A stretch of 12,710 nucleotides of DNA from an uncultured Flammeovirgaceae bacterium (lineage in GTDB: Bacteria > Bacteroidota > Bacteroidia > Cytophagales > Cyclobacteriaceae), in contig CAMPJM010000058.1 of NCBI GenBank assembly GCA_946886805.1, positions 1 through 12,710 on the forward strand. The letters are read 5' to 3'. The notes under the pieces are model-generated. The model was given only the letters and a program-made list of their open reading frames with translations, ran no database searches and was not told where the DNA came from. Shown in pieces: positions 1 through 5,570 of this stretch; the first letter of the stretch is position 1; each line of letters begins with the position of its first letter. The translations under genes were made by a program, and so were the position numbers.

Positions 1-102
1 GATTTCCCTTACAATTTTTTCTGGGTGGGCGACTTTTCGCTTGAATTCCAGGGTACTACTTTCCCCTTTTATTACCAGCGCTTCGATCTCCCTTATTGTC
101 AT
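1..102 (-). CDS. AlbA_2 / Schlafen-type putative ATP-binding protein, N-terminal fragment (cut by window edge)
   Basis: Reading the minus strand from the ATG at 102 gives 34 in-frame codons that run off the left edge. The peptide begins MTIREIEALV and continues with GESSTLEFKRK and then VAHPEKIVREI. The pattern G-E-S-x-x-L-E-F-K followed by a helix ending in KIVREI is the start of the AlbA_2 (Schlafen AAA_4-like) domain, which in full-length proteins continues into an AFANTxGG-type nucleotide-binding segment. These proteins are usually annotated as putative DNA-binding or ATP-binding transcriptional regulators; their real role is mostly unknown. An in-frame TTG at 159 could add 19 residues, but the ATG fits the usual family start. 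The reading frame is closed by a TGA further upstream, near 180. The rest of the protein lies outside the window, so function cannot be refined. Confidence 0.8.
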   Translation of the reverse strand, partial: MTIREIEALVIKGESSTLEFKRKVAHPEKIVREI

Positions 103-175
103 TTGTTTTTCGCTTACTCCCTTTGTCGATTGCCTTTTCTTCGATTGTGATTGTTCCAATCTTAGATTTTGTGTC

Positions 176-238
176 CCCTTTCAGGGTTTTTTTCAATGTT
201 ATTTAAATGACTACAATAATATCACCCTTTCAGGGTTT
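176..238. repeat. Two direct copies of a 14-bp word with palindromic core
   Basis: The word CCCTTTCAGGGTTT occurs at 176-189 and again at 225-238, 49 bases apart start to start. The second copy lies in the perfect palindrome ACCCT-ttc-AGGGT (224-236). In the first copy the flanking base differs (C instead of A), leaving 4-bp arms. On the minus strand, the direction of the neighbouring genes, the word reads AAACCCTGAAAGGG. Confidence 0.6.
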
Positions 239-271
239 GTACCTTCATGCTGTATGCTTCCCACTCCTATT

Positions 272-305
272 AGCTTTCCCAGGTTCTTCCTTCGTCAGAA
301 TGACA
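272..305 (-). repeat. GTCATTCTGACGAAGG-type interspersed repeat
   Basis: On the minus strand this segment reads GTCATTCTGACGAAGGAAGA followed by ACCTGGGAAAGCTA. The core GTCATTCTGA-CGAAGGAAGAA is a recurrent intergenic sequence that I associate from memory with many Bacteroidota and some other phyla, usually ending in GAATCT; here the end is GAACCT. It does not code for anything and lies in the spacer between two minus-strand genes. Copy number in this genome cannot be seen from one window. Confidence 0.5.
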
Positions 306-356
306 AAACGAAAGATTGGTGGTTTTTCTTTTACTGTTGTGATCAACTCCAACCTT

Positions 357-390
357 TACTTCCTAATCCCTAACACCCAACACCTAACTA
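357..390. repeat. Short degenerate CCTAA/CACC tract
   Basis: Just downstream of the ATPase stop codon the plus strand shows CCTAATCCCTAACACCCAAC followed by ACCTAACTA, a run of related 6- to 8-base words. On the minus strand it reads as GTTAGGTGTTGGGTGTTAGG and similar. It resembles the degenerate word tract downstream of mutL in this window. No coding or terminator function is apparent. Confidence 0.4.
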
Positions 391-392
391 AA

Positions 393-1922
393 TCACTTAA
401 AATCATCGTCATCTTCTTCCTCAAAACCCAGGTCAGGCATCGAGAACATACTGCTTAAGAGATCTTTGAACTGTAATCCCGAAGACAATTGCTTCTTGCT
501 CAGCATGCTGTTTTCAGCTAGGCCATGCAAGGCAAATTCCATCATGAAATAATGGGCTGCGGTGTCCATATTTTTATAGAGCCCGGTGACTAGCTTTTTA
601 AGACCAGGCACTTTTTCCAATTCTGTTTTATATTCATTAAAAGTGGCGTCGTTCAAAAGATCAACTACATTGCCTTCTCCAAACCAATCTGTTATCGTCT
701 TGTAAATATTATTGGCCTTTTTCTTTCTGATATCTTCCGGATTGGGGAAATACTGAATAAACTGGGTTCGGATTGCCTTCCCAACGAGATTCATGGCCAC
801 TATTCCTGGACCCTCTTGTTCGCCTTCGTATACCAGCTCTACTTTTCCGGTAATGGCCGGCAAAACGCCAACAAAATCAGAGATCCTGATGAAAGTATTA
901 CCTTCACCGTTTATAAGCGTGCGCCTTTCAGCTGAGCTTATAAGGTTTTCATACGCTGAAATAGTCAACCGGGCAGACACGCCACTTTTAGCGTCGACAT
1001 ATTCACTGCTTCTTGCCTCAATAGCAATCTGCTCAATTAGATCCTTGCTAATTTCGTTTAAAGTCACTGCTTGTTTTTGAGGCTCTTTTATACGAGCTTC
1101 CTGCTGGGTAATTTTCTTGCCAATCTCCAGAGACTTTGGATAATGAGTGATTATCTGGCTATCTATTCTATCTTTTAACGGAGTAACTATACTTCCCCGG
1201 TTGGTATAGTCTTCGGGATTGGCTGTAAACACAAATTGAATATCAAGCGGGAGCCTTATTTTAAAGCCCCTGATCTGCACGTCACCTTCCTGTAAAATAT
1301 TAAATAATGCTACTTGAATCCTCGCCTGAAGATCAGGAAGTTCATTGATAACAAATATTCCTCTGTGAGCCCTGGGAATTAATCCATAGTGGATTACCCT
1401 TTCGTCAGCATATGGCAATTTCAAAGTAGCTGCTTTAATGGGATCTACATCGCCAATCAAATCCGCAACCGACACATCAGGCGTTGCGAGCTTCTCTGTG
1501 TATCGGTCCTCTCGTCCAATCCACGTTATTGGGGTTTTATCTCCCAATACGGCTACTTTATCCTTTCCAAATCTGGAAAGTGGCCTTAAAGGATCATCAT
1601 TAAGCTCTGATCCTTCAATTACAGGGATGTATTCGTCAAGTAAATATACCATCTGCCTGGCAATTCTTGTTTTTGCCTGACCGCGAAGTCCGAGCAAATT
1701 TATATTGTGCATGGACAAAATTGCCCTTTCTATATCCGGAATAACCGTCTCTTCATAACCCCAGATTCCCTCAAAAACATTTTCTTTATTTTTTAACTTT
1801 TGTATTAAGTTATCCCTTAATTCCTGTTTTATTGATTTAGGTTGATAACCAAAATCCTTTAATGCACCAAGTGTATTGATATTCTTCAAATCCTCGATCT
1901 TAACCTTCCTTATTTCTTGCAT
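393..1922 (-). CDS. MoxR/ChlI-like AAA+ ATPase paired with a VWA protein
   Basis: The 509-residue protein has a full AAA+ core: Walker A GLRGQAKT at about residues 78-85, a MoxR-type Walker B GIFVINELPD at 188-197, a sensor-1 segment FTANPEDYTNRG at 232-243, and PLKDRID at 248-254 in the arginine-finger region. The segment DLIGDVDPIKA fits the helix-2 insert seen in magnesium-chelatase I/MoxR families. The C-terminus is strongly acidic (FEEEDDDDFK). I chose the ATG at 1922 (MQEIRKVK). The frame is open up to 2021, but that extension would overlap the upstream VWA gene by about 80 bases and has an unusual basic composition, whereas the chosen start leaves a 19-bp gap. Such ATPases act with VWA partners as chaperone-like machines that mature or remodel other proteins; the client is unknown. 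It may be annotated as a magnesium chelatase, but no chlorophyll or cobalamin genes are nearby. Confidence 0.92.
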   Translation of the reverse strand: MQEIRKVKIEDLKNINTLGALKDFGYQPKSIKQELRDNLIQKLKNKENVFEGIWGYEETVIPDIERAILSMHNINLLGLRGQAKTRIARQMVYLLDEYIPVIEGSELNDDPLRPLSRFGKDKVAVLGDKTPITWIGREDRYTEKLATPDVSVADLIGDVDPIKAATLKLPYADERVIHYGLIPRAHRGIFVINELPDLQARIQVALFNILQEGDVQIRGFKIRLPLDIQFVFTANPEDYTNRGSIVTPLKDRIDSQIITHYPKSLEIGKKITQQEARIKEPQKQAVTLNEISKDLIEQIAIEARSSEYVDAKSGVSARLTISAYENLISSAERRTLINGEGNTFIRISDFVGVLPAITGKVELVYEGEQEGPGIVAMNLVGKAIRTQFIQYFPNPEDIRKKKANNIYKTITDWFGEGNVVDLLNDATFNEYKTELEKVPGLKKLVTGLYKNMDTAAHYFMMEFALHGLAENSMLSKKQLSSGLQFKDLLSSMFSMPDLGFEEEDDDDFK

Positions 1923-1941
1923 ATTTATTTTAATGCCTGTT

Positions 1942-3039
1942 TTATAGATTTTTTTTCCTGTTCTTTTTGTAATCCTCAAATACAATATTGCCCAATCCCT
2001 GAAGACTGCTGTAATAAGCATTCCCGTTATTTGCTTTAGTAAATTCCCTCACAAACTCCTTTAAATAGGGATCGGAAGCGATCATAAAGGTCGTAACCGG
2101 AATATGTAATTTCCTACATTGGGTCGCAAGGTTCAATGTTTTATTAAGGATCTTGCTATCAAGTCCAAAACTATTTTTATAATACTTTATTCCTTGCTTG
2201 AGGCAAGTGGGCTTGCCATCGGTAATCATAAATATCTGTTTGTTTTTAGTTTTTCTGCGTCTCAAAAGATCCATGGCAAGTTCCAGACCAGCCACAGTAT
2301 TTGTGTGATACGGACCAACCTGCAAGAAGGGCAAATCTTTGATTTGAATTTGCCAGGCATCGTTGCCGAAGACAATTATATCCAATGAGTCTTTTGGATA
2401 CCTGGTTGTAACCAATTCGGCCAAGGCCATGGCCACCTTTTTCGCAGGCGTAATCCTGTCCTCTCCATATAAGATCATGGAATGCGATATATCGATCATT
2501 AAAACAGTGGATGTTTGAGATTTATGCTCTTTCTCAACGATTTCCAGATCACTTTCTGTCATCATAAAATCGCCCAAGCCATGGTTGATCTGGGCATTTC
2601 TAATTGAATCGGTCATTGCTATCTGATCCAATGCGTCACCAAATTGGAAATTTCTGTGGTCCGTCCCATCTTCATCGCCGATTCCGGTGAAGTCTGTTTT
2701 ATGGCTTCCTTTGCCTGCCTTTTTCAACTTCCCAAAAATTTCCTCTAAAGCACTCTTTCTGAAATTCTGCTCCATCTTCGGAGTTATTTTAAACTCCCCC
2801 TTTTCATTTTCATCTGTAAGATATCCTTTGGTTTTTAAATCTTCGATGAAATCTCCTATGCCATATTGGTCGTTCGTCAGGTTATGTTGCTTGTCGAGAT
2901 TGCTCAACCACCTTAAAGCTTCTCCCACATCGCCCGATGTGATAAGCAACAGCTGCATAAAAATATTCAAAAGCTTACTAAAATCGCTGTCCGACGCTTT
3001 CTCGTCCGGAATATATTCTGAAAATCTATAACCTGCCAT
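1942..3039 (-). CDS. VWA-domain protein with intact MIDAS, partner of the AAA+ ATPase
   Basis: This is a 365-residue protein with a helical, charged N-terminal half (about 1-170) and a C-terminal von Willebrand factor A domain. The MIDAS metal site is complete: D183-I-S185-H-S187 in the segment VLMIDISHSM, a threonine in HTNTVAG near residue 248, and D274 in MITDGKPT. There is no signal peptide or membrane helix, so it is probably cytoplasmic. It precedes the AAA+ ATPase in the same direction with a 19-bp gap, so the two are almost certainly co-transcribed. The arrangement matches ChlD/ChlI-like and MoxR/VWA pairs in which the VWA protein binds the ATPase ring and recruits a substrate. The ATG at 3039 (MAGYRFSEYI) is preceded by an AT-rich spacer. 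The substrate cannot be inferred. Confidence 0.92.
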   Translation of the reverse strand: MAGYRFSEYIPDEKASDSDFSKLLNIFMQLLLITSGDVGEALRWLSNLDKQHNLTNDQYGIGDFIEDLKTKGYLTDENEKGEFKITPKMEQNFRKSALEEIFGKLKKAGKGSHKTDFTGIGDEDGTDHRNFQFGDALDQIAMTDSIRNAQINHGLGDFMMTESDLEIVEKEHKSQTSTVLMIDISHSMILYGEDRITPAKKVAMALAELVTTRYPKDSLDIIVFGNDAWQIQIKDLPFLQVGPYHTNTVAGLELAMDLLRRRKTKNKQIFMITDGKPTCLKQGIKYYKNSFGLDSKILNKTLNLATQCRKLHIPVTTFMIASDPYLKEFVREFTKANNGNAYYSSLQGLGNIVFEDYKKNRKKNL

Positions 3040-3391
3040 AATTAAAAAATTAACGAAAATGAGTTGAAAGCGGAAATGGCCTTCGGAGAACTAACGTATT
3101 TACGAGTGATTCAATTCAAATTTTGTAGAGGTAAAGCCGAATATATTTCAGCTTACCGTAATAATTGCACATGTACTATTCCTATTAACTTTAGCCAATG
3201 AAAAATACGAATTATCTATAGTTTTGTTTTCCAGTGATTCATTTGAGGATAGGTAGGATCTGTTTAAGATAGGATTAAAATTTGAATTATTGATATTGGA
3301 AGAAGAGACTTGTTGAATTAAATAAGATAATAATTCAATTTTCCTTATTCTTCAATTGGAAAAAACTATCTGAAAATTTAAAAATTTTAAA
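3040..3391. other. Divergent AT-rich spacer and long leader of the small lipoprotein
   Basis: This 352-bp region separates the VWA gene (minus) from the lipoprotein gene (plus), so it must hold promoters for both. I find no ORF worth calling. One sequence TAGTTTTG at 3219-3226 matches the Bacteroidota -7 consensus TAnnTTTG. Close to the lipoprotein start, TTGAATTA (3313-3320) pairs perfectly with TAATTCAA (3331-3338). The left arm could alternatively pair with CTTATTCTTCAA (3344-3355). In such AT-rich DNA these pairings may be chance. Confidence 0.5.
3219..3226 (+). promoter_or_regulatory. Possible Bacteroidota -7 promoter element for the small lipoprotein
   Basis: TAGTTTTG matches TAnnTTTG, the -7 element recognised by the Bacteroidota primary sigma factor. 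No good -33 TTG lies at the usual 17-23 base distance, and use of this site would give a leader of about 160 bases. It is therefore only a candidate. Confidence 0.2.
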
Positions 3392-3520
3392 ATGAAAAAA
3401 GTTATTACAGGTTTTTTTGCATTGGCTATTTTATTTATTACCAGTTGTTCAGTAAGGACGTGTCCTACTTATACAAAGGCACCAATGGAAAATCCTACCC
3501 AGGACGAAGTAAATTGCTAA
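3392..3520 (+). CDS. 42-residue putative lipoprotein
   Basis: The 42-codon ORF starts MKKVITGFFALAILFITSCS: two lysines, a hydrophobic stretch, and a lipobox-like FITSC with the candidate lipidated cysteine at residue 19. If processed by signal peptidase II, the mature peptide would be only 24 residues long. It contains three cysteines, C19, C24 (in RTCPTYTKAP) and the very last residue C42. Tiny lipoproteins with a CP-Y/TY motif shortly after the lipobox occur in Bacteroidota from memory, but I know no function. The gene stands alone: divergent from the VWA gene and convergent with the SDR gene, and followed by a strong hairpin. It is short, so the call relies on the signal sequence and isolated context. 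Confidence 0.72.
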   Translation: MKKVITGFFALAILFITSCSVRTCPTYTKAPMENPTQDEVNC

Positions 3521-3532
3521 GATACAAATACT

Positions 3533-3582
3533 GTTAGTGCCGGTATTTTTTTCGAACGTAGTAAAAAAGTACCGGAGCTGAC
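3533..3582. terminator. Long hairpin between convergent genes, probable bidirectional terminator
   Basis: CCGGTATTTTTTT (3540-3552) pairs with AAAAAAGTACCGG (3563-3575) over 13 positions with one T-G wobble and a 10-base loop. After a single G-A mismatch the stem extends by six more pairs, including wobbles, out to 3533/3582. The A/T-rich upper stem and GC-rich base lie exactly between the lipoprotein stop (3520) and the SDR stop (3605), which run towards each other. A classic trailing U-run after the stem is missing on both strands, so its function as an intrinsic terminator is inferred from position. Confidence 0.5.
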
Positions 3583-3604
3583 TAATTTGTCTTGCAATAA
3601 CTGG

Positions 3605-4441
3605 CTACGGCGTAAAATAGAAATCCAAAGGATCAGGAAACAAGAATTGATAAGCTAATTCTTCCATAACCCGGCGACCCAAAATTAATTTCTTTTTCTC
3701 AGATTGTTCAGGATTATCAATAAAGACCGGAGCTTCGAAGCCGAAATCTTTGGCATTTTTTGAAAACACTTCTTTTCTTGAGGGATGGACAGGGGCTACC
3801 AAATTGTACAATCTCCCCGAAAACTTTTTATCAACTACCAACTCAATAATTCTTATCACATCATCGCGATGAATATAATTCACCGGCGTATTACCCGTTG
3901 ATATAGTCCTACCAACATAATAGCGCCCCGGAATGCGATCGTAACCTAGTAAACCGCCACAACGAAGAACTATGCTTTCGAAAGCCTCTTCGCTCCAAAA
4001 ACGCCTTTCAGCTTCAAATAAAGCCGTATTTCCGGTATCAGATATACTTATGGGAGTGTTTTCGTCTACAATTTCACAATTGGAAGGATATACAGAAGTA
4101 GCGCTTACATAAACAACTTTACGTATTTTGTGCTTTTTTATATAGTCTATGATAGAATCAATCTGTTTAGGATGATCAAGGTCTCCAAGGGTTCTGACTT
4201 TTGGAGGTATGTTGATTATTAAAATGTCACAATTAAAAAAATCTTCCTCCTCCTTCTTTATTTGATAATTTCTCGCAGCATCAAATTTTAATAGGTAAGG
4301 TGCAATGGCCTTCTTTTTTAAGACAGGTATTTTTTCAACAGAGGTCGTTGAACCTTTAACGCTATTTCCCTTTTCTACGAGCCTTTCAGCAAGGGGCAAA
4401 CCCAACCAACCACAGCCCAAGATACTGATTTTCTTTTTCAA
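3605..4441 (-). CDS. Atypical SDR NAD(P)-binding protein, YeeZ-like
   Basis: The 278-residue protein opens with MKKKISILGCGWLGLPLAER, a Rossmann-fold dinucleotide loop with G9-C-G11-W-L-G14. It continues with the extended-SDR-like strand VVYVSATSVYP (about 109-119), LRCGGLLGYDR (159-169) and VNYIHRDDV (187-195), the last two typical of sugar-epimerase relatives. The usual catalytic YxxxK is not seen where it should be; that position reads ALFEAERRF (140-148). This makes it an atypical SDR, so the epimerase or reductase chemistry implied by database names may not apply. It resembles E. coli YeeZ-type proteins of unknown role. It is the last gene of the minus-strand block but is separated from the hydroxylase gene by a 410-bp repeat-bearing spacer, so it probably has its own promoter. 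Confidence 0.88.
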   Translation of the reverse strand: MKKKISILGCGWLGLPLAERLVEKGNSVKGSTTSVEKIPVLKKKAIAPYLLKFDAARNYQIKKEEEDFFNCDILIINIPPKVRTLGDLDHPKQIDSIIDYIKKHKIRKVVYVSATSVYPSNCEIVDENTPISISDTGNTALFEAERRFWSEEAFESIVLRCGGLLGYDRIPGRYYVGRTISTGNTPVNYIHRDDVIRIIELVVDKKFSGRLYNLVAPVHPSRKEVFSKNAKDFGFEAPVFIDNPEQSEKKKLILGRRVMEELAYQFLFPDPLDFYFTP

Positions 4442-4472
4442 CGGCTTATCACGTTTAAATTAAAAAAGTCCA

Positions 4473-4495
4473 TAGATCAATCTTTTTTTGATCTA
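4473..4495. repeat. 8-bp hairpin near the SDR gene start
   Basis: TAGATCAA (4473-4480) and TTGATCTA (4488-4495) are perfect reverse complements around a T-rich 7-base loop. On the minus strand the hairpin lies about 32-54 bases before the SDR start codon, so it could be in its leader or act as an operator. It overlaps the left outer arm of the larger inverted repeat. Confidence 0.4.
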
Positions 4496-4583
4496 CGGGA
4501 TAAAGCGGAAAAGTTGGGGACCGTAAATGTCAAGTATTTTTATTATTGAAAACTAGGTGGACCTAAATCGCAGGTAAAGTGAA

Positions 4584-4716
4584 GGGATCCCCGTACGGGG
4601 AAGATGCTTGTATTTATTAGTCTACTTTAGGAAGCATTCTACCTCCCTAAAGTTCTACTGGAGCCTAAATAACTGAAAAATACCCCAATAACACACGTTC
4701 CCCGTACGGGGATCCC
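4584..4716. repeat. Perfect 19-bp inverted repeat, each arm self-palindromic
   Basis: GGGATCCCCGTACGGGGAA at 4584-4602 is exactly complementary to TTCCCCGTACGGGGATCCC at 4698-4716, with 95 bases between. Each arm also contains the perfect 14-bp palindrome TCCCCGTACGGGGA (4588-4601 and 4699-4712). The two copies can thus fold on themselves or with each other. Between them ACTTTAGG (4624-4631) pairs with CCTAAAGT (4646-4653). GC-rich symmetry of this kind stands out in an AT-rich spacer. Confidence 0.75.
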
Positions 4717-4851
4717 TCAAAACTACGCACACCTTCCCTTTTCGTCTTTTGAAAATGTGCTCTCCTAAGAATATTGCTTAATCCGATCTATGGACTTAAA
4801 GTATTTTCTAAAAAAGCAAAATTGAATTTTTTCTGTTCTTTCTTATCTGCC

Positions 4852-5475
4852 TTATCTTGGCAATGTTCTGAAAATATAATCCCATAAAGGTGATGATACC
4901 CCAAATGCCCTTTCATGATCTTTATAGTGATGGATTCCATGATTTATCCATAAAACTTTCATGAAATTTCTGGGTGGCTGATACGCATGAACCACATAAT
5001 GCACACCGAGGTACGCTGAATATCCAGTGATAAAACCTGGTAAAAATGCAAATACAGCGTCTCCAATAACCAATCTAAACAGTAAAAACAGTATGGTTAC
5101 CAACAATGCACTTACAATAGGAGGCATGGCCAATCTGGTTTTATCTCTTGGAAAATCATGGTGTACTCCATGAGCCAGATACTGAACCCGCTCTTTAAAT
5201 TTGGTATCGGTAATCATGTGAAATACATAGCGATGAACCAAATATTCGATAAACGTAAATAAAAGGAGGCCAAATAAAAACAGGCCAACAATTGAAACCA
5301 CGGACAATAAATTTTTACTTACAGCCCAGTAAATCATCAAAACCGAACACGCTAAGAAAATAGAAACGGGTATAGCAATATGGGTTCTGGATAACTTTTC
5401 GATTATTGGATTCTTGAACAAAACTTTTGTTCCTTTATTACTTGGCTTTGCTGATCTTTGATAGGTTTGTTCCAT
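4852..5475 (-). CDS. Fatty acid hydroxylase superfamily membrane protein (fatty acid 2-hydroxylase-like)
   Basis: The 207-residue protein carries the histidine clusters of the membrane di-iron hydroxylase family: H81-RYVF-H86, H102-GV-HH106, H159-YVV-H163, and H179-GI-HH183 followed by H187. The context HGVHHDFPRDKTRLAMPP closely resembles fatty acid 2-hydroxylases (Scs7/FA2H type) more than sterol desaturases. Hydrophobic stretches at about 33-51, 55-80, 118-137 and 141-162 fit four membrane segments with the histidines on the cytoplasmic face. The expected reaction is O2-dependent hydroxylation of a lipid acyl chain. A substrate such as sphingolipid- or sulfonolipid-type amides is inference from what Cytophagales make. 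The gene follows bshA in the same direction with 95 bases between, and a candidate promoter lies in that gap. Confidence 0.88.
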   Translation of the reverse strand: MEQTYQRSAKPSNKGTKVLFKNPIIEKLSRTHIAIPVSIFLACSVLMIYWAVSKNLLSVVSIVGLFLFGLLLFTFIEYLVHRYVFHMITDTKFKERVQYLAHGVHHDFPRDKTRLAMPPIVSALLVTILFLLFRLVIGDAVFAFLPGFITGYSAYLGVHYVVHAYQPPRNFMKVLWINHGIHHYKDHERAFGVSSPLWDYIFRTLPR

Positions 5476-5541
5476 AATAAAAAGTACTATCTATTTAAAA
5501 AAGAAAGCTGTCTAATTTGTTGCAAGTTAATATTATTACTA

Positions 5542-5549
5542 CAAATTTA
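5542..5549 (-). promoter_or_regulatory. Candidate -7 promoter element for the hydroxylase gene
   Basis: On the minus strand 5549-5542 reads TAAATTTG, a full match to the Bacteroidota TAnnTTTG element. It lies 67 bases before the hydroxylase ATG at 5475. The upstream -33 region is weak (only TTTCC at a comparable distance), so this is a modest prediction. If used, the hydroxylase is transcribed independently of bshA. Confidence 0.35.
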
Positions 5550-5570
5550 ACATCTTAAAGTTATTATTTA

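Larger units (their letters stand above)
103..392. other. Gene-free spacer with interspersed repeats
   Basis: This 290-base stretch lies between the start of the AlbA_2-type gene (minus) and the stop codon of the AAA+ ATPase gene (minus). Open frames here are rich in Cys, Phe and Pro and resemble no protein I know, so I treat them as chance. It carries two copies of a short palindromic repeat, one GTCATTCTGA-type element and a short CTAA/CACC tract, listed separately. I see no convincing promoter for the leftmost gene. Confidence 0.6.
4466..4797. repeat. Outer 13-bp inverted repeat bounding a 332-bp structured segment
   Basis: AAGTCCATAGATC at 4466-4478 is the exact reverse complement of GATCTATGGACTT at 4785-4797. 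These arms bracket almost the entire spacer and could be terminal inverted repeats of a small non-autonomous element. I could not find a convincing target-site duplication outside the arms; only an AAA run is shared. Confidence 0.5.
4442..4851. other. 410-bp spacer with nested inverted repeats
   Basis: No gene is visible between the hydroxylase stop and the SDR start. The region holds three sets of inverted repeats, listed as separate entries: an outer 13-bp pair (4466-4478 / 4785-4797), an 8-bp hairpin inside the left outer arm (4473-4495), and a perfect 19-bp pair (4584-4602 / 4698-4716) with a smaller hairpin between its arms (4624-4653). The density of symmetry is far above that of the other spacers. 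Confidence 0.65.

Noticed and set aside
176..238. CRISPR array from the repeated 14-mer
   Set aside because: Only two copies, too short for CRISPR repeats, and no cas genes are visible.
41..458. Plus-strand open frames of 110 and 83 codons in the left spacer
   Set aside because: Their composition is rich in Cys, Phe and Pro with no family resemblance. They start at TTG or internal ATG, run over interspersed repeats and overlap the minus-strand ATPase gene and the AlbA_2 gene start.
1923..2021. N-terminal extension of the AAA+ ATPase beginning MLITAVFRDW
   Set aside because: It overlaps the end of the VWA gene by about 80 bases and is a shadow of that gene; the ATG at 1922 leaves a sensible 19-bp gap and gives a typical start.
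2687..3031. 114-codon plus-strand frame inside the VWA gene
   Set aside because: It is an antisense shadow of a well-supported coding gene and shows Ser/Phe/Leu-rich antisense composition.
393..3039. Magnesium chelatase (ChlI/ChlD) for chlorophyll or cobalamin
   Set aside because: Sequence similarity is at superfamily level only; no porphyrin or corrin genes are nearby and a general MoxR/VWA role fits better.
4584..4716. Insertion sequence with transposase
   Set aside because: The enclosed 95 bases, and even the wider 332-bp segment, contain no ORF, so at most it is a non-autonomous element or a structured spacer.
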